8,131 nt of DNA, taken from assembly GCA_016763235.1 (NCBI GenBank), contig JAESUE010000238.1, positions 1 to 8,131 of the forward strand, given 5' to 3'. Every line of letters begins with the position of its first letter. Position 1 is the stretch's first letter. The DNA comes from Pseudomonadales bacterium. GTDB lineage: Bacteria; Pseudomonadota; Gammaproteobacteria; Pseudomonadales; UBA3067. The notes under the pieces are model-generated. The model saw nothing but the letters and a program-made list of their open reading frames with translations, had not been told where the DNA came from and ran no database searches. Made by a program: the position numbers and the translations under genes. Shown one piece after another: positions 5,989-8,131 of the stretch.

Positions 5989-7470
5989 TTAAGATTTAAC
6001 CCTTGCTAGTGCAGCAAGCCATCCAGTGTAAAGTCCTTGTCTTTTGTTTTCATCCATTTGCGGATGATAACGCTGCGCCCCTTGGGATAATGCCGCGATT
6101 TCAGTTAAGGATTGATAAACCCCAGCCCCCAAACCCGCCATAAAGGCCGCCCCTAAGGCTGTACTTTCTACCGACTCGGGAATATCCACCTCGACCCCAA
6201 GAAGATCAGAAAGAAACTGCACAAACCAGCGGTTATTCGCCATTCCACCATCTACGCGAAGCACAGTAGAAAGTTGCGCTCCATCTTTGGCCATTGCGTC
6301 GAGCAAATCTTTTGTTTGGAAAGCAACAGACTGCAAGCTTGCCGTAACAATTTCATCCGCACCCGTACCCCTGCTCATCCCTAAAATCGCAGCCCTTGCA
6401 TCAGGGTCCCAATGGGGTGCCCCTAAGCCAGTAAACGCCGGAACAACATAGACATCTTCAACAATCCCCCGCTTCTCGGCAATGGTTTCTGTTTCTTCTG
6501 CCGAGTCAATCAGCTTTAGAGAATCCCTCAACCACTGCACCACAGCACCGGCAATAAAAACACTACCTTCAAGCGCATAAGTTGTCTCACCTTTTACCTG
6601 ATAAGCAACCGTACTCAAGAGCTGGTTAGTGGAATGCAAAGGTTTATTACCCGTATTCAGCATAAGGAAGCAACCGGTTCCATAGGTGCTTTTTGCCATA
6701 CCTGGCTGGAAGCAACCTTGCCCCACAAGCGCCGCCTGCTGATCACCAATGAGAGCGGTAATGGGAATTTCTTCCCCAAAAAGTGACACAGCGCTCACAC
6801 CAAAGTTATCGGCACTATTTTTCACTTCTAGAAGCAAAGACTCAGGAATATTGAAAAGCGTTAGTAGCTCGTGATCCCACTGCATATCATGAATATTAAA
6901 CAGCATCGTACGAGAGGCGTTTGTTGCATCCGTATAATGGGATTGGCCTTCGGTAAGACGCCAAAGCAGAAAACTATCCACCGTGCCAAATGCCAAGTGC
7001 CCCTGCTCTGCAAGTACACGCGCATTGGGCACATTGTCCAACAGCCAAGCGAGTTTGCTTGCTGAGAAATAAGGGTCTAGCAATAAACCGGTTTTATTCT
7101 GAATGAAGGACTCTTTTCCATCAGACTTTAAATTTTCACAGATCTGAGTCGTGCGACGATCTTGCCAGACAATGGCCTTGTGCAAAGCCTTCCCACTACG
7201 ACGATCCCAAAGCAAGGTCGTTTCCCGCTGATTAGTGATTCCAATAGCGCTGATTTTGGACGCTGCCAAGCCCGATTCTTTAATCACTGCTCGACAAGTT
7301 GCTAATGTCGTACTCCAAATCTCTTCGGGATCATGCTCCACCCAGCCGCTTTGCGGGTAATGTTGTATAAATTCCTGCTGACAACTTTTTACCGCCTTCC
7401 CCGTAGATGAAAATAGAATAGCCCGAGAGCTCGTAGTGCCTTGATCTATCGCTAAGATAAATTGATCCAT
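5989..7470 (-). CDS. glpK: Glycerol kinase
   Basis: This 493-residue FGGY-family kinase phosphorylates glycerol to glycerol 3-phosphate with ATP. The phosphate-binding loop DQGTTSSR lies at 9-16. Counterparts of the E. coli glycerol contacts are present: Arg82 and Glu83 in NQRET, Trp102 in VWQDRR, Tyr134 and Asp243 in IGDQQAALVGQG. The ATP-site segments TYGTGCF (262-268), GGMANN (408-413) and ESTALGAAF (435-443) are intact. Length is near the usual 495-505. Residues 228-236, VSLFGEEIP, lack the Gly-Lys-Gly-Gly-Thr-Arg loop that binds fructose 1,6-bisphosphate in E. coli and the regulatory His of Gram-positive enzymes, so neither control is expected. The ATG has AGGAAG about 7 bases upstream. 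No glpF, glpD or glpR is in the window. It heads a possible run with the exporter, acetyltransferase and TatD genes, although only distance supports that. Confidence 0.98.
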   Translation of the reverse strand: MDQFILAIDQGTTSSRAILFSSTGKAVKSCQQEFIQHYPQSGWVEHDPEEIWSTTLATCRAVIKESGLAASKISAIGITNQRETTLLWDRRSGKALHKAIVWQDRRTTQICENLKSDGKESFIQNKTGLLLDPYFSASKLAWLLDNVPNARVLAEQGHLAFGTVDSFLLWRLTEGQSHYTDATNASRTMLFNIHDMQWDHELLTLFNIPESLLLEVKNSADNFGVSAVSLFGEEIPITALIGDQQAALVGQGCFQPGMAKSTYGTGCFLMLNTGNKPLHSTNQLLSTVAYQVKGETTYALEGSVFIAGAVVQWLRDSLKLIDSAEETETIAEKRGIVEDVYVVPAFTGLGAPHWDPDARAAILGMSRGTGADEIVTASLQSVAFQTKDLLDAMAKDGAQLSTVLRVDGGMANNRWFVQFLSDLLGVEVDIPESVESTALGAAFMAGLGAGVYQSLTEIAALSQGAQRYHPQMDENKRQGLYTGWLAALARVKS

Positions 7471-7471
7471 A

Positions 7472-7498
7472 TTTCAGCTTCCTGCCATTTTCAGCTTC
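7472..7498. repeat. 10-bp direct repeat bracketing the glpK ribosome binding site
   Basis: TTTCAGCTTC occurs at 7472-7481 and again at 7489-7498; on the glpK strand this reads GAAGCTGAAA twice, 17 bases apart. The copy nearest the gene overlaps the Shine-Dalgarno region. It may be chance, a small duplication or a binding site; nothing else in the window shares it. Confidence 0.5.
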
Positions 7499-7503
7499 GT
7501 ATT

Positions 7504-7518
7504 CCTATCATTCATAGG
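7504..7518. other. Small hairpin in the glpK leader
   Basis: CCTAT (7504-7508) and ATAGG (7514-7518) form a 5-bp stem with a 5-base loop. It lies at the point where the homology between the two family 2 repeats ends, and 34 bases upstream of the glpK start. A role in regulation is possible but unsupported. Confidence 0.35.
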
Positions 7519-7577
7519 TGTAAATGATCACTTTTAACGCCGATATGCACGAATTTGAGCGTGAGCTGAATAGTTAC
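7514..7577. repeat. Family 2 repeat, copy D (one-ended, inverted relative to copy C)
   Basis: The reverse complement of these 64 bases aligns to 3382-3460 once the 14-bp tandem duplication is set aside: about 56 of 65 positions match with one gap. Shared blocks are GTAACTATTCA, CTCACGCT, CGGCGTTAAAA and TGATCATTTA. Homology stops at CCTAT (7514-7518 on the complement), and no matching second terminal arm is found before the glpK start, so the element appears truncated or its far end was overwritten. It occupies much of the 200-base divergent gap between glpK and the small membrane protein gene and so must overlap or sit beside their promoters. Confidence 0.65.
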
Positions 7578-7670
7578 AATGAAAGTTACATTCATTCCAA
7601 CTATAGACAGTCCTCTATGCAGCGCAATACTATAGGAGCTCGTGCAACTAACACTTTGGATTAAACGCAA

Positions 7671-8039
7671 ATGATTACATATCTATACTGGGCACTGGTT
7701 ATTGTCATTAGTTTCGGCGTATTTTTATTGCTCAGCAAGCAAACTAAAAATTGGAAAGTTTCCTTGTCTGCCGGATTGATTCTGTTAAGCGCAGGATCCG
7801 TGCTCTACTATTTCAACCTACAGCAAGTATTTGTAAAGCGCTGGGGAGGCACCATGCATGTTACCGTACCCAAAGGGCAATTACATATGCAGGCCACCTG
7901 GAAAGACGATAACTTATGGATAGAAAATTATAACCCTCAAAACAACACCTGTATATTTAATGAATATTCCAAAGGTAATTTGCTTGAAGGCAAGGTGATT
8001 ATAAAGAATTGCAACCCTCTGCGAAGAGGTCAGCCTTAA
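7671..8039 (+). CDS. Small membrane protein of unknown function
   Basis: I do not recognise this 122-residue protein. Two hydrophobic segments (about 4-22 and 30-48) are joined by a short Lys-rich loop (KQTKNWK, 23-29). By the positive-inside rule the loop would be cytosolic and both ends periplasmic. The remaining 70 residues are polar, with a likely beta-rich pattern and two Cys (94 and 114) that could form a disulphide outside the cytosol. The reading frame is closed by a stop at 7662, so ATG 7671 is the first usable start; its Shine-Dalgarno is weak, and a better AGGAG lies more than 30 bases upstream. Support for coding comes from the hydrophobic pattern and its place opposite glpK. Any link with glycerol or metal handling is guesswork. 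Confidence 0.72.
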   Translation: MITYLYWALVIVISFGVFLLLSKQTKNWKVSLSAGLILLSAGSVLYYFNLQQVFVKRWGGTMHVTVPKGQLHMQATWKDDNLWIENYNPQNNTCIFNEYSKGNLLEGKVIIKNCNPLRRGQP

Positions 8040-8131
8040 GCCTTTTCTCGCAATAATAGGCCTATAGGGCCGCTCTAAAATAGTGATTTTTTTCGTGAGA
8101 GCAAGGAAGCACCGCACGGATAACCACAGTG
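8040..8131. other. Downstream stretch with no supported gene
   Basis: After the small membrane protein stop I see no gene. GGCC (8060-8063) and a nearby second GGCC can form a 4-bp stem, and a run of seven T lies further on at about 8089-8095, too far from the stem for a normal intrinsic terminator. Short frames on either strand give no recognisable peptide. The right edge cuts the region, so the start or end of a neighbouring gene cannot be excluded. Confidence 0.4.

Noticed and set aside
3537..7470. A dedicated functional system formed by glpK, CDF, GNAT and tatD
   Set aside because: The spacing allows co-transcription, but the four proteins belong to unrelated housekeeping families and nothing in sequence ties them to one pathway.
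7532..7552. CRP-like site near glpK
   Set aside because: On the glpK strand, AGTGA-N6-ACACC matches the TGTGA-N6-TCACA consensus at only about 7 of 10 key positions, and the same block in copy C matches worse. It is better explained as part of the repeat.
7471..7670. GlpR operator or sigma-70 promoter pairs in the glpK divergent region
   Set aside because: No convincing GlpR palindrome was found, and candidate -35/-10 pairs (for example TTGAGC with AATGAA at 17 bases) have poor -10 boxes.
8056..8096. Intrinsic terminator after the small membrane protein gene
   Set aside because: The GGCC/GGCC stem is only 4 bp and the T-run lies well over 10 bases beyond it, so it does not fit the usual arrangement.

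Overview
The window looks like chromosomal DNA of a gammaproteobacterium of moderate to low GC. The signs are the gene families present (SirB1-type transglutaminase-like/TPR protein, RimJ/RimL-type GNAT, CzcD/ZitB-type CDF exporter, glycerol kinase without an FBP loop) and an interspersed REP-like hairpin of the type that gives the spurious peptide VGWVERSETQ. No gene here fixes genus or species, so this placement is inference.

Layout: a short repeat-rich leader (1-229) precedes an enoyl-CoA hydratase/isomerase (230-991, +). It converges on a fused SpmA-SpmB-type nucleoside-recognition membrane protein (1080-2309, -, TTG start). A degenerate terminal-inverted-repeat element (2351-2464) separates that gene from a SirB1-family gene (2484-3350, -). 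A 124-bp MITE-like element (3382-3505) follows. Next is a minus-strand run, in transcription order glpK (5989-7470), CDF metal exporter (5021-5959), GNAT acetyltransferase (4391-5017), TatD hydrolase (3537-4343), with gaps of 29, 3 and 47 bases. A divergent small two-helix membrane protein of unknown function (7671-8039, +) closes the window; 8040-8131 shows no gene I can support.

Functionally this is mostly housekeeping: one fatty-acid or CoA-ester step, glycerol phosphorylation, divalent-metal efflux, acetylation and TatD-type hydrolysis. The glpK-to-tatD run may be co-transcribed, but the genes share no obvious pathway. I found no defence system, prophage, toxin pair, CRISPR array, rRNA or tRNA.

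The least explained parts are the intergenic repeats. Two families of short imperfect elements are each present twice: family 1 at 152-206 and 2351-2464, family 2 at 3382-3505 and, inverted and one-ended, at 7514-7577. Family 2 begins with GTAAC, ends with GTTAC, and one copy has a possible decayed 8-bp target duplication, which resembles a non-autonomous IS66-type element. At the protein level, a zinc-site Asp is replaced by Glu in the CDF exporter, and GlpK lacks both known regulatory sites.
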